Origin: Salinilacustrithrix sp003476595
GTDB taxonomy: Bacteria; Actinomycetota; Acidimicrobiia; Acidimicrobiales; Salinilacustritrichaceae
Reading direction: 5' to 3'
Length of the DNA: 64,000 bases
Assembly (NCBI GenBank): GCA_963972525.1
Contig: CAXAUZ010000019.1
Span: forward strand, 9,902-73,901
The notes beneath the pieces were generated by a model, which worked only from the letters and a program-made list of their open reading frames with translations, ran no database searches and was not told where the DNA came from. Positions 29,101 through 37,862 of the stretch are shown here, piece by piece (the first letter of the stretch is position 1; every line of letters starts with the position of its first letter). The position numbers and the translations under genes were made by a program.

Positions 29101-29493
29101 GTCGAGCTGCACGAGCTTGCCGCCGACGATGCCGGCGTTGGATCGCACCGCCTCGTCGACCAGCGTGCGGATGGCCCCGGGCTCGGGGGCGGCGTCGTCG
29201 TGGAGGAAGCAGAAGAAGGCGGCCCCGTCCACGATCTCCCGGACGTGGTTCGCCGAGGCGCCGAAGCCGCGGTTCTCCTCCAGCCGGCGCACGTAGGCGT
29301 TCGGGAGGGCGCGCGCGATCCGGGGGGTCGGGTCGGTGTCGCTCGCCGCATCGATGAACAGCACCGCCAGGTTGGAGTAGTCCTGGGCGGCGAGTGCGTC
29401 CACGGCTTGCTCGAGCCACGGCCCGGGATCCCGGGTCACCACGACGGCGACGACCGCAGGGGCCGCGGGGCGGCTCGGGGCGGGCGTCTCCAC
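26155..29493 (-). CDS. GT2 glycosyltransferase fused to a large membrane domain
   Basis: 1112 residues. The first ~270 are a GT2 domain: VVVTRDPGPWLEQAVD, the nucleotide/metal site FLHDDAAPEP, and the acceptor-side NDDLSLCWRAHVAG (ED/DD motif). After a linker come about 12-14 membrane helices and a C-terminal extracytoplasmic domain ending in a Pro/Glu/Asp-rich tail. The arrangement suggests a polysaccharide or glycolipid synthase that transfers sugars at the membrane. I prefer the GTG at 29493 because TACCCT ends 9 nt before it; the ATG at 29565 has only a badly spaced AAGG. It leads the operon with DUF5719 and the thioredoxin-like gene. Confidence 0.88.
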   Translation of the reverse strand: METPAPSRPAAPAVVAVVVTRDPGPWLEQAVDALAAQDYSNLAVLFIDAASDTDPTPRIARALPNAYVRRLEENRGFGASANHVREIVDGAAFFCFLHDDAAPEPGAIRTLVDEAVRSNAGIVGGKLVQLDDRRRLLQVGESVDKTGERSTVVDPGELDQEQYDAVRDVFVVPGGCTLVRADLFEAIGGFDESIDLLNDDLSLCWRAHVAGARVVVAPDAVIGHAEALGERSDTSLRRQRLIRHRLRTMLVCYSRWHRVRVLPQAAFVAVLEIIYSLLTGRRGQARDVVAAWRWNWRRRGEIRALHRKVEGFRGVPDAEIRRFQVRGFSRLNAFLRGTSSRGASPSDRAEGAWRRFVTGVRSGELRWPVVAWAITIVIVAFGSRHLIQRPIATVGGFLPFDEGPGELFDAFLSGWRTTGLGSSSPAPTAFGLLAGAGAVFFGAMGALRQVLLLGSIAVGLVGAYRLLRPAASPRAQAVALVVYGAIPVAYDAVADARWGSLAVYAATPWLLGQLGRAAGWAPFGPVDGDAGPGVRRPDLVGRVASIGLLLALVAAIDPAVLPVVAVVIVALALGSAIAGAPRGVPRLLAGGLGGLVVAVALHVPWMLDFVLPGARWEQVVGHAGVAETPTLGALFRFDVGPVGGSLLALGFPIAATLPLLIGRGWRFDWAVRAWTVALALIGLTWAGGEDRLPLALPPAETMLAPAAASMAIAAGLGVVAFEIDLRQYHFGWRQVASIVAGVALVIGAVPTMLDAGNGRWYLPGGDLESTFGFLEEEEPGFRVLWIGHPDVLPLPGHALDLPDGDEPTSDHVVYATSDDGLPGITDGWPGSEDGPTQLIEDAMALAARGETSRLGRLLAPMAIRYVVVPTASAPRPLGGVQRPAPAQVTGTLADQLDLAAVPVNPAYTVYRNDAALPSPAMIPATAGSGTAFEVTAGDLVGAEPVLGERVGPTTWAGDVPAGARIHHASAASDRWELLVEGRPAPKTKLFGWAQGFEPATSGDATLRYDTAPVRYGVLAFQALFWLVAIRFARRTRRRDPVVATPPTPVTPATPVPTADPVVEPADWLAPAEEWPADPTPALLDELEPEPAPESEPEPAPAPAPDPDEEDRP

Positions 29494-29502
29494 GAGTGCG
29501 GC

Positions 29503-29508
29503 AGGGTA
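29503..29508 (-). promoter_or_regulatory. -10 box TACCCT of the GT2-DUF5719 operon
   Basis: Ends 9 nt before the GTG at 29493; it decides the start choice for the giant GT2. Confidence 0.45.
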
Positions 29509-29578
29509 CCGGGCCGGGTCGCCCGGATCGCGAAGGTCGGCCGGTTCGACCCCACGAGGAGACATCCTTCACAAGTGC

Positions 29579-29607
29579 TTGCCACGCCTCGCAACTCTGC
29601 TTAGTCT
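29579..29607 (+). promoter_or_regulatory. Full promoter TTGCCA-17-TAGTCT
   Basis: A -35 hexamer TTGCCA (29579-29584), a 17-bp spacer and TAGTCT (29602-29607), the best complete housekeeping-type promoter seen here. The ATG at 29615 follows after 7 nt, so the transcript is leaderless. Confidence 0.6.
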
Positions 29608-29614
29608 TTCAAGC

Positions 29615-29953
29615 ATGACCCCCGAGATCACCCTCGACGACATCCAGAAGACCGTCCGGGACAGCTTCTACGTGACCGTCGGCCTTGGCGTGATCGCCTT
29701 CCAGAAGGCCCAGGTCCAGCGCAACGAGCTGCGCAAGCAGCTCGAGGAGGGCGTCGGCGGCGCCCACCAGACCGTGGCCGACAGCGTCAAGACCGTCGAG
29801 GAGCGCCTCGAAGCGGTCGAGCACCGCATCGACGCCGTCCTCGACGACGTCGAGGAGAAGCTCCCCGCCCAGGCCCGTCTCGTCATGTCCCAGGCCCGCA
29901 GCGCCGCCAAGGACGCCCGCCAGCAGCTCCGGCTCCTCGTCGACCGCGCCTGA
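29615..29953 (+). CDS. Small helical coiled-coil protein (phasin/apolipoprotein-like)
   Basis: 112 residues. After a short N-terminus (MTPEITLDDIQKTVRDSFYV) and one moderately hydrophobic segment (TVGLGVIAFQKAQV), the rest is amphipathic helix with heptad-like spacing (VKTVEERLEAVEHRIDAVL). This resembles phasin-like or HbhA-like surface/lipid-binding proteins, but no family is certain. It has its own strong promoter and is followed by two strong hairpins, so it is a monocistronic and probably well-expressed gene. Confidence 0.75.
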   Translation: MTPEITLDDIQKTVRDSFYVTVGLGVIAFQKAQVQRNELRKQLEEGVGGAHQTVADSVKTVEERLEAVEHRIDAVLDDVEEKLPAQARLVMSQARSAAKDARQQLRLLVDRA

Positions 29954-29961
29954 CCCCTCCT

Positions 29962-29995
29962 CCGCTCGACCCGCTTCCCCCGGCAGGTCGAGCGG
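29962..29995 (+). terminator. Perfect 10-bp hairpin after the coiled-coil gene
   Basis: CCGCTCGACC (29962-29971) pairs with GGTCGAGCGG (29986-29995); loop 14 nt. It starts 8 nt after the stop codon. No U tract. Confidence 0.6.
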
Positions 29996-29997
29996 CT

Positions 29998-30050
29998 GCG
30001 ACGACCGGCCCCTGGCGGCAGCTCCGCTGCCCGATGGCCCCGGTCGTCGC
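29998..30050. terminator. Second, nested hairpin in the convergent gap
   Basis: GCGACGACCGG (29998-30008) pairs with CCGGTCGTCGC (30040-30050). Inside it GGCAGC (30017-30022) pairs with GCTGCC (30026-30031). It lies between convergent genes and can serve both strands. The rest of 29954-30142 shows nothing else recognisable. Confidence 0.55.
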
Positions 30051-30142
30051 CCCACCTCCGACGCCGGGCACCGGCGCATCCGTCCCCCCTTGGGTGCGCA
30101 CGCCCGGCGCGGAGGTGCTGATCTCCTCGCCGTGCTCGCTGA

Positions 30143-31381
30143 TCAGCGGCCGGCGAGCTCGGCCAGGTGGCCCGCGATCGTGCGGGCCGCCCCCGCCCAG
30201 GTGGCGGTGACCGCCGGTGGCAGCTCGTCCTCGCTGACCACCGCTCGATCGCCGCGGAGGTGCGATCCCAGCGCGACGGCCCAGGCGTCGACGTCGTCGG
30301 GATCGGCGTAGGTCACGGCATCGCCGCCCACCTCGGGCAGGGAACCGCCCGTGGAGCTCACGACCGGTGCGCCGCGGCGCAACCCCTCGACCACGGGCAG
30401 GCCGTAGCCCTCGCAGCGCGACGGGACGGCCACGGCGTGGGCGTGGCGGTAGAGCCAGTCGACCTCGGCGTCGGGCATCCACCCGACCCAGATCAGCCGG
30501 CGGCCGAGCTCGGGATGGCGCCGCAGGCGCTCGACCAGCTCCTCCACGTGCCAGCCCTCCCGGCCCACCACGACGAGGCGCGCAGCACGACCCTCGGCCC
30601 ACAGCCGCTCGAACGCGTCCAGCAGCAGCCCCACGTTCTTGCGGGGCTCCACGGTGCCGACGGTGAGCACGAACGGGAGGTCGTCGTCGGGGAGGGCTCC
30701 CGGCCGAGATGCCACCACGTCGGTGGGGTCGGCGCCGGGGACGAACAGCGCGGTGGGCGGGCCGCCGTGGTCGGCGACCTCGTCGGCGCAGAACCGGCTG
30801 AAGCAGATGGCCAGGTCGGCGTGGGCGAGCTGCGCCCGAGCCCAGGGCACGAAGACCGCCCGGTTCTCCGGGTCGAACCACTCCGGGTTGCGCAGCGGCA
30901 TCAGGTCGTAGACCAGCGTCGCCACCCGCACCCCCTGCGCCTTCAGCCCGGGCAGCAGCTCCGTCCGGGTCGCCGGCGACCACCAGGTGGCCTCGAGGTC
31001 GAACAGCATCGTGCCCGCCTCGAAGTCCACGAAGAGCTCGGACCAGCGCCGGTGGGCGAGCGCGTGCCGGGCCTTGGTGGCCAGGGCGTGGGCCCGCACG
31101 GCACCGGGCACCCGGCGGGCGACGTCGCGCCAGCCACCCCGGGGTGCCACGGAGTCCGGCCCGCCCGGTTCGGCGGCGAGGGCGGCCTGCTCCTCCGGCG
31201 TGAGCGTGCGGAACCGGCGGCCGGTGTGGACCACGGGCACGAGCCGCACGGCGGCGTCCTCGGGCCAGTGGCGCAGGACCTCGCGGACCGTCCGCTGGAT
31301 GCCCGTGACGTAGGGCACGCGCAGGGTGTCCCCGACCTCGACGAGGGCGACGACCGGTGCGGGGGTGGCGTCCTCGGGCAC
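30143..31381 (-). CDS. GT4-family glycosyltransferase
   Basis: 412 residues, GT-B fold. The C-terminal nucleotide-sugar half is clear: FVLTVGTVEPRKNV, then WVGWMPDAEVDWLY, and the EX7E-like EGYGLPVVE followed by RRGAPVVSS. The N-terminal half contains LVYDLMPLRNPEWF. It is cytosolic or membrane-associated and would transfer an activated sugar during surface-glycan assembly. The start is a GTG with the near-consensus CAAGAT 6 nt upstream. Divergent from the next GT4. Donor and acceptor unknown. Confidence 0.88.
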   Translation of the reverse strand: MPEDATPAPVVALVEVGDTLRVPYVTGIQRTVREVLRHWPEDAAVRLVPVVHTGRRFRTLTPEEQAALAAEPGGPDSVAPRGGWRDVARRVPGAVRAHALATKARHALAHRRWSELFVDFEAGTMLFDLEATWWSPATRTELLPGLKAQGVRVATLVYDLMPLRNPEWFDPENRAVFVPWARAQLAHADLAICFSRFCADEVADHGGPPTALFVPGADPTDVVASRPGALPDDDLPFVLTVGTVEPRKNVGLLLDAFERLWAEGRAARLVVVGREGWHVEELVERLRRHPELGRRLIWVGWMPDAEVDWLYRHAHAVAVPSRCEGYGLPVVEGLRRGAPVVSSTGGSLPEVGGDAVTYADPDDVDAWAVALGSHLRGDRAVVSEDELPPAVTATWAGAARTIAGHLAELAGR

Positions 31382-31449
31382 CTGGCCATCTTGCCCGCCG
31401 GGGGCGGACCGGCCGCACCCCGGTCGCATCGCCCGATCGCTCGCCTTCG

Positions 31450-31455
31450 TAGGCT
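31450..31455 (+). promoter_or_regulatory. -10 box TAGGCT of the GT4 at 31464
   Basis: Ends 8 nt before GTG 31464; it supports this start within a longer open frame. Confidence 0.5.
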
Positions 31456-31463
31456 CGACCGCC

Positions 31464-32594
31464 GTGCCCCTCCGTGTCGCTGTCGACGCCACGCCGCTGC
31501 TCGACGTGCGCACCGGCGTCGGGGTCTTCACCGACGCCCTGCTGCGCGGGCTCGGGGCCCGCGACGACGTCGAGGTCACCGCCTTCCCGGTGAGCCTCTC
31601 CGGGCGCAGCCGTCTGCATGACGTCGCGCCGCCCGGCGTGCGCGTGCGGACCCCGCCGCTGCCGGCCCGGGCGCTGCACGCCCGCTGGCGCCGGCGCTCC
31701 ACCCCGCGCATCGACCTGCTGGTGGGACGTCCCGACGTGGTCCACGGCCCCAACTTCGTGGTCCCCCCGGCGCGGGTGGCGCGGGTGGCCACCGTGCACG
31801 ACCTCACCACCCTCCGCTACCCCGAGCTGTGCCACGCCGACACGCTGCGCTTCCCCGACATCGTCCGTCGGGCCGCGGCGGAGGGGGCCTGGATCCACAC
31901 GGTGTCCGAGGCCGTCCGGGACGAGGTCGTGGCCGAGCTCGGCATCGACGCCGAGCGCGTCGTGGCCGTCCCCAACGGCTTCGACCCGCCGGTGGGGGAC
32001 GCGGCCACCGGCCGGCGCCTGGCCGGCGTCGAGCGCTACGTGCTGGCGGTCGGCACGGTGGAACCCCGCAAGGACCTCCCGTCGCTGGTCGCCGCGGTCG
32101 ACCGGCTCGCCGTCGAGCACCCGGATCTGGTCCTCGTCCACGCCGGCGGCGACGGCTGGCAGGTGGAGCGCCTCGACGAGGCGCTGGCCGCGATGGGCCA
32201 CCCCGACCGCGTCCGCCGGCTGGGCCACGTGCCCCACGACCAGCTCGGCCACCTCTACGCCGGCGCCCGGGTCTTCGCCTACCCGTCGGTCTACGAGGGC
32301 TTCGGCATCCCCGTGCTCGAGGCCATGGCCTGCGACGTGCCGGTGGTGACCACCGCCGTGCCCGCCCTGCGGGAGGTGGCCGGCGACGCGGCCGCGGTCG
32401 TCCCGGTGGGCGACATCGACGCCCTGGCCGGCGCCATCGCCACCGCCTGGACGGACGAGGCCTGGCGGGCGCAGGCCGTCGAGCGGGGCCGGCTTCGGTG
32501 CGAGCGGTACTCCTGGGAGGCGTGCGTGGACGGCATCGTCGGCATCTACCGGGCGGCAGCCGCAGGTTCCGGCCCGGCCCCAGCCCACACGTAG
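31464..32594 (+). CDS. GT4-family glycosyltransferase
   Basis: 376 residues. The N-terminal half has DATPLLDVRTGVGVFTDAL and ATVHDLTTLRYPELC. The C-terminal half has YVLAVGTVEPRKDLPSLV, LGHVPHDQLGHLY and the EX7E motif EGFGIPVLE followed by ACDVPVVTT, as in mannosyl/rhamnosyl GT4 enzymes. It heads the operon that continues with the GDP-deoxyhexose, F420 and GT2 genes. Its TAG stop is the first half of the -10 box of the next gene. Confidence 0.9.
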   Translation: MPLRVAVDATPLLDVRTGVGVFTDALLRGLGARDDVEVTAFPVSLSGRSRLHDVAPPGVRVRTPPLPARALHARWRRRSTPRIDLLVGRPDVVHGPNFVVPPARVARVATVHDLTTLRYPELCHADTLRFPDIVRRAAAEGAWIHTVSEAVRDEVVAELGIDAERVVAVPNGFDPPVGDAATGRRLAGVERYVLAVGTVEPRKDLPSLVAAVDRLAVEHPDLVLVHAGGDGWQVERLDEALAAMGHPDRVRRLGHVPHDQLGHLYAGARVFAYPSVYEGFGIPVLEAMACDVPVVTTAVPALREVAGDAAAVVPVGDIDALAGAIATAWTDEAWRAQAVERGRLRCERYSWEACVDGIVGIYRAAAAGSGPAPAHT

Positions 32595-32597
32595 ACT
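32592..32597 (+). promoter_or_regulatory. -10 box TAGACT of the rmd-like gene, sharing its TAG with a stop codon
   Basis: 32592-32594 is the stop of the GT4 gene. The box ends 7 nt before the ATG at 32605, so this gene can be transcribed on its own without a leader. Confidence 0.5.
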
Positions 32598-32604
32598 CGC
32601 CCGG

Positions 32605-33548
32605 ATGCGTGCGCTGGTCACCGGATCGCTCGGCTTCGCCGGCACCCACCTGTGCGCGCACCTGCGCGAGTCCGGCGACGACGTCATCGGCATCGACCGC
32701 GACGACGGCGACCTGACCCACCCCGACACGGCCGCCCGGCTGATCGGCGCCCACCGGCCCGAGGTCGTCTACCACCTCGCTGGTGCCGCCAACGTCGGCG
32801 AGTCCTGGCGCGACCCGGTCGGCACGTGGAACGCCAACGCCACCGCCACCCTCTACCTGCTCGAAGCGGCCCGGACCCACGACGTGCGGCGCGTGCTGCT
32901 CGTGTCCAGCGCCGACGTCTACGGCACGGTCACCGAGGACGAGCTCCCCCTCGACGAGGGCTCCCCCGTCCGCCCCACCAGCCCCTACGCCGCCTCGAAG
33001 CTCGCCGCCGAGCAGGTCGCCCGCCAGGCGTGGCTCGGCCACGGCCTCGAGACGGTCCAGGTGCGGGCGTTCAACCACGTCGGTCCGGGCCAGTCCCCCG
33101 GCTTCGTCGCCCCCGCCCTGGCCACGGCCATCGCCCGCAACGAGCTCACCGGCGACACCGAGATCCCGATCGGCAACCTCAGCCCCCGGCGCGACTTCAC
33201 CGACGTCCGCGACGTGGCCCGCGCCTACCGGCTCCTGATGGACCAGGCCGAGGCCGGCGAGCTGTACTGCGTGTGCTCCGGCCGGGACATCGCCATCCAG
33301 GAGCTGGCCGACACCCTCGTCGGCATGGCCACCAGCCCGATGGAGCTGGTCACCGATCCCGACCGGTACCGCCCGGTCGACATCCCCGTGCTGCGGGGAT
33401 CCAACGCCAAGATCCACGCCGCCACCGGCTGGTCCCCGTCGTTCTCGATCGCCGACACCCTCGGCGACCTGCTCGACGAGTGCCGGGCCCGGGCGCGGTC
33501 CGACGTCGCCACCCACGGCAACCCCAAGAGCACCCCACGGAGCAGCGC

Positions 33549-33552
<4 letters not shown>
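32605..33552 (+). CDS. NAD-dependent epimerase/reductase, probable GDP-6-deoxy-4-keto-mannose reductase
   Basis: 315 residues, extended SDR. The NAD loop is TGSLGFAGTHL; the catalytic parts SSADVYG and SPYAASK (YxxxK) are intact. It resembles Rmd, which reduces GDP-4-keto-6-deoxy-D-mannose to GDP-D-rhamnose. The assignment rests on its direct coupling to gmd (ATGA overlap), which makes that substrate. A fucose-synthase or another 4-ketoreductase role is the alternative. Confidence 0.82.
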
Positions 33553-34534
<982 letters not shown>

Positions 34535-34538
<4 letters not shown>

Positions 34539-35470
34539 GTGACACCGCGGTCCTCTGCGGCGGCGTGGGGGCGGCGCGGTTCCTGCGCGGCCTGCTCGCC
34601 GTCGTCCCCCCGTCGTCGGTGACGGCGATCGTCAACGTCGCCGACGACACCGAGCTGCACGGGCTCCACATCAGCCCGGACATCGACACGGTGACCTACA
34701 CCCTCGCCGACGCCATCGACCCCGACCGGGGCTGGGGGCTGCGCGACGAGACCTGGCACGCCATGACGATGTTCGAGCGCTACGGCAACCCGTCGTGGTT
34801 CAACCTCGGCGACAAGGACCTGGCCACCCACATCGTGCGCACGGAGCGGCTGCGCGCCGGCCAACCGCTGTCGGAGGTCACCGCCCACCTCGCCCGGGCC
34901 TGGGACCTCGAGTGCACGCTGCTGCCCGTCACCGACGACCGGCTCCGCACCTTCGTCGCCACCGAGCACGGGGAGCTCAGCTTCCAGGAGTACTTCGTCG
35001 GCCGCCAGCACGCGGTGCCGATAACCGACGTGCGCTTCGAAGGGGCCGACGCCGCCCGCCCGGCACCCGGCGTGCTCGACGCCCTGGCCGACGCCGACCG
35101 CATCGTCATCGCCCCGTCGAACCCGATCGTGTCCATCGGCCCGCTGCTGGCCGTCGACGGCATCCGCGACGCCCTGGTGCGGCACCGGTCCCGCGTGGTC
35201 GCCGTGTCCCCCATCATCGCCGGGGCCGCGCTCAAGGGACCCGCCGATCGCATGCTCACCGAGCTCGGCCACGACCCGAGCGTCGTCGGCGTCGCCCGCC
35301 TCTACCGCGACCTCGCCGCCACGCTCGTGATCGACGAAGCCGACGCCGCCCGCGCCCCGGAGGTCGAGGCCGAGGGGATGGCCTGCGTCGTCACCGGCAC
35401 CGTCATGTCCGACGCCGTGCGCGCCGCGTCCCTGGCCCGAGCGACGCTCGACGCGGTGGCACCCCGATGA
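34535..35470 (+). CDS. cofD: 2-phospho-L-lactate transferase (F420 biosynthesis), apparent CTG start
   Basis: 311 residues. CofD/FbiA transfers the activated phospholactate-type side chain to Fo in coenzyme F420 synthesis. The family's N-terminal loop is present as TAVLCGGVGAARFLRGL; later come NVADDTELHGLHISPD and APSNPIVSIGPLLAVDGI. To include this loop translation must begin at CTG 34535, which overlaps the gmd stop as CTGA, the same geometry as the ATGA and GTGA overlaps around it. The first ATG/GTG in frame (GTG 34565) would cut the conserved glycine loop. Embedding between gmd and GT2 genes is unusual. Confidence 0.9.
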
Positions 35471-36216
35471 CCGACCCCACCACCCCCGAACCGCCGCCGG
35501 CACCGGGCGAGCTGCGCATCCTGCCGGTGCACGGCATCGGCGAGATCAGCCCACGCGACGACCTCGCCGGCATCATCGCCGACGCCTGCAACGCGCAGCC
35601 GGCCACCTCGCTGCTCGACGGCGACGTCCTGGTCGTCACGCAGAAGATCGTGTCCAAGGCCGAGGACCGCATCGAGGCCATCGACACCGACGACCCGCGC
35701 GGGCACAAGGCCATCGTCGAGCGCGAGTCGGTCCGCATCCTGCGCCGCCGCGGCGACCTGATCATCGCCGAGACCTCGCACGGGTTCGTGTGCGCCAACG
35801 CCGGCGTGGACCTGTCCAACATCGAGGCCGGCTACGCCGCGCTGCTCCCCGTGGACTCCGACCGCTCGGCCCGGCGGATCCGCGACGCCATCCGCCACCG
35901 CCTCGGCGTCGAGGTCGCCGTCATCGTGTCCGACACCTTCGGACGCCCGTGGCGACGTGGCCTCACCGACGTCGCCATCGGCTGTGCCGGCATCCGACCC
36001 ATCGCCGACCTGCGCGGCTCCACCGACTCGCTCGGGCGCGAGCTGCAGGTCACCGAGGTCTGCATCGTCGACGAGCTGGCCGGCGCCGCCGATCTCGTCT
36101 GCGGCAAGGCCTCGGGCGTGCCCGTGGCACTGTGCCGGGGCATCGACCCCGCCTGGCTCGGCGACGGCAGCGTCGCCGACCTCGTCCGACACCCAAGCGA
36201 GGACCTGTTCCGGTGA
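35467..36216 (+). CDS. cofE: Coenzyme F420-0:L-glutamate ligase
   Basis: 249 residues. Visible CofE features are VHGIGEISPRDDL, VVTQKIVSKAED, ETSHGFVCANAGVDLSN and VSDTFGRPWRRG. It adds glutamate residues to F420-0 with GTP. It corresponds to the N-terminal half of mycobacterial FbiB; the C-terminal nitroreductase-like half is missing, so that step must be encoded elsewhere. ATGA overlap with cofD and GTGA overlap with the following GT2 gene. Confidence 0.95.
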   Translation: MTDPTTPEPPPAPGELRILPVHGIGEISPRDDLAGIIADACNAQPATSLLDGDVLVVTQKIVSKAEDRIEAIDTDDPRGHKAIVERESVRILRRRGDLIIAETSHGFVCANAGVDLSNIEAGYAALLPVDSDRSARRIRDAIRHRLGVEVAVIVSDTFGRPWRRGLTDVAIGCAGIRPIADLRGSTDSLGRELQVTEVCIVDELAGAADLVCGKASGVPVALCRGIDPAWLGDGSVADLVRHPSEDLFR

Positions 36217-36926
36217 TCCCCCTCCGCCACGACCCCCGCCCGTGCCTCTCCGTCGTCATGCCCGCCTACAACGAGCAGGCCACCGTGACGGCCGCCATCG
36301 AGGCGGTCCTGGCGTCGCCCTGGGTCGCCCAGCTCGTCGTCGTGGACGACTGCTCCACCGACGGCACCACCGCCATCCTCGACGCCATCACCGACGAGCG
36401 GGTCACCACCCTCCGCCACGGCGTGAACCAGGGCAAGGGCGCCGCACTGCGCACCGGCATCGCCCACGCCACGGCCGACTTCGTCGTCATCCAGGACGCC
36501 GACCTGGAGTACGACCCGGCCGAGTACGCCAAGCTCCTCCAACCGCTGCTCGACGGCAGCGCCGACGTCGTCTACGGCTCGCGCTTCGCGGGGGGCGAGT
36601 CGCACCGGGTGCTGTACTTCTGGCACTCGGTGGGCAACAAGATGCTCACGCTGGCCTCCAACATGGTGACCAACCTGAACCTCACCGACATGGAGACCTG
36701 CTACAAGACCTTCCGCCGCGACCTGATCCAGTCGGTGGTGATCGAGGAGGACCGCTTCGGGTTCGAGCCCGAGATCACGGCCAAGCTGGCCCGCAGCGGC
36801 GCCCGCTTCTACGAGGTCGGCATCTCCTACGACGGTCGCACCTACGAGGAGGGCAAGAAGATCGGCTGGCGCGACGGCGTCCAGGCCATCGTCTGCATCG
36901 CCAGGTACGGCCTCCTGCGCCGCTAG
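36213..36926 (+). CDS. GT2-family glycosyltransferase (polyprenyl-phosphate sugar synthase-like)
   Basis: 237 residues without membrane helices. SVVMPAYNEQATV, VVVDDCSTDGTT, NQGKGAALRTGI and the metal site QDADLEYDP identify a GT2 of the dolichyl-phosphate mannose synthase type; METCYKTFRRD and VGISYDGRTYEEGKKI are typical of this subgroup. It would make a polyprenyl-phosphate sugar used by GT-C enzymes. Last gene of the operon; its TAG and the TAG of the convergent SDR share the palindrome CTAG (36923-36926). Confidence 0.9.
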   Translation: MIPLRHDPRPCLSVVMPAYNEQATVTAAIEAVLASPWVAQLVVVDDCSTDGTTAILDAITDERVTTLRHGVNQGKGAALRTGIAHATADFVVIQDADLEYDPAEYAKLLQPLLDGSADVVYGSRFAGGESHRVLYFWHSVGNKMLTLASNMVTNLNLTDMETCYKTFRRDLIQSVVIEEDRFGFEPEITAKLARSGARFYEVGISYDGRTYEEGKKIGWRDGVQAIVCIARYGLLRR

Positions 36927-37840
36927 GCCCCCCGCTCCGAGGTCCCGGCTGCGCGGGCGGCCTCGATGGTCTGGGCCACCCCGTCGTCCAGGCCCGTCCA
37001 GGGCTCCCAGCCGAGCAGCGTGGCGGCGCGGCGGGGATCGGTGACGACCTCACCCGGCTCGTGGGCCCGGCGCTCGCCCGGCACCGCCGAGCACTCCACG
37101 CCGGCGACCCGCGCGACCGTCGCGTGCAGGTCCGACACCGTGGTCGCGATGCCGGTGCCGACCTCCACCGTCGCCCCGTCGGCGTGCCCCATGGCCCGCA
37201 CCAGGGCATCGACCGCGTCGTCGACGTAGAGCAGGTCCCGGGTCTGGGTGCCGTCGCCGTGCACCACGCAGGTCTGGCCGGCCAACGCACGCTGCACGAA
37301 CACGGCGACGACGCTGGACTCGGTGGCCGGGGTCTGCCGTGGCCCGTAGATGGTGGGCAGCACGACGGTGGTGTGGGCCAGGCCGTGGCGATCCTGGTAC
37401 GCCGCCAGGTACTCGTGCACGGCGCGGGCCGGGATGCCGCGGACCACGTCGGCCTGGGCGCGGGCGCCGGCCACGCAGACGACCTTGCGAGCCCCGGCCG
37501 CCACCGCGGCGTCGAGCACGTGCACGGTGCCGGCGACCTCGTGCACCACCTGGGTCGCGGCCCGTCGGGCCGCCTTGGCCGTGGCGCCGGCGAGGTGGAT
37601 CACGACCTCGGGGTGGCGGCGCTCGACGAGGGCGGCGAGGCCGTCGTCGTGGATGTCGGCCTGGTGGATGCGCAGCGCCCCCGCCTCCTCGTGGCGGGCC
37701 TGCTCGCGGGCGGCCGACAGGTTGGCGAGCGAGCCGGTGCTGAGGTCGTCCACGACCTCGACGTGGTGGCCCTCGGCCAGGAGCCGCTCGACCAGCGCGG
37801 AGCCGATGAACCCGGCGCCGCCGGTCACGAGGACCTCCAC
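36923..37840 (-). CDS. SDR-like sugar epimerase homologue lacking the catalytic residues
   Basis: 305 residues of the extended SDR (UDP-glucose 4-epimerase) family. The NAD loop is perfect (TGGAGFIGSALVERLL), as are VVDDLSTG, DLLYVDDAV and the C-terminal LLGWEP segment. The catalytic positions are not: where SSxxVYG and YxxxK are expected the sequence reads VAGARAQAD and RGIPARAV, so the Ser/Thr, Tyr and Lys are all replaced. It may bind NAD and a sugar nucleotide without turnover. GTG 37840 follows a G-rich stretch 6 nt upstream. The two genes to the right end just upstream. Confidence 0.75.
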   Translation of the reverse strand: MEVLVTGGAGFIGSALVERLLAEGHHVEVVDDLSTGSLANLSAAREQARHEEAGALRIHQADIHDDGLAALVERRHPEVVIHLAGATAKAARRAATQVVHEVAGTVHVLDAAVAAGARKVVCVAGARAQADVVRGIPARAVHEYLAAYQDRHGLAHTTVVLPTIYGPRQTPATESSVVAVFVQRALAGQTCVVHGDGTQTRDLLYVDDAVDALVRAMGHADGATVEVGTGIATTVSDLHATVARVAGVECSAVPGERRAHEPGEVVTDPRRAATLLGWEPWTGLDDGVAQTIEAARAAGTSERGA

Positions 37841-37862
37841 TGCCAGCCCCCCGGTCGCCCGG

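Noticed and set aside
34565..35470. cofD starting at GTG 34565
   Set aside because: This would cut the conserved glycine-rich N-terminal loop; CTG 34535 fits the overlap pattern and the family.
36923..37840. Calling the degenerate SDR a pseudogene
   Set aside because: The frame is intact, of normal length, with a perfect NAD loop; only catalytic residues differ.
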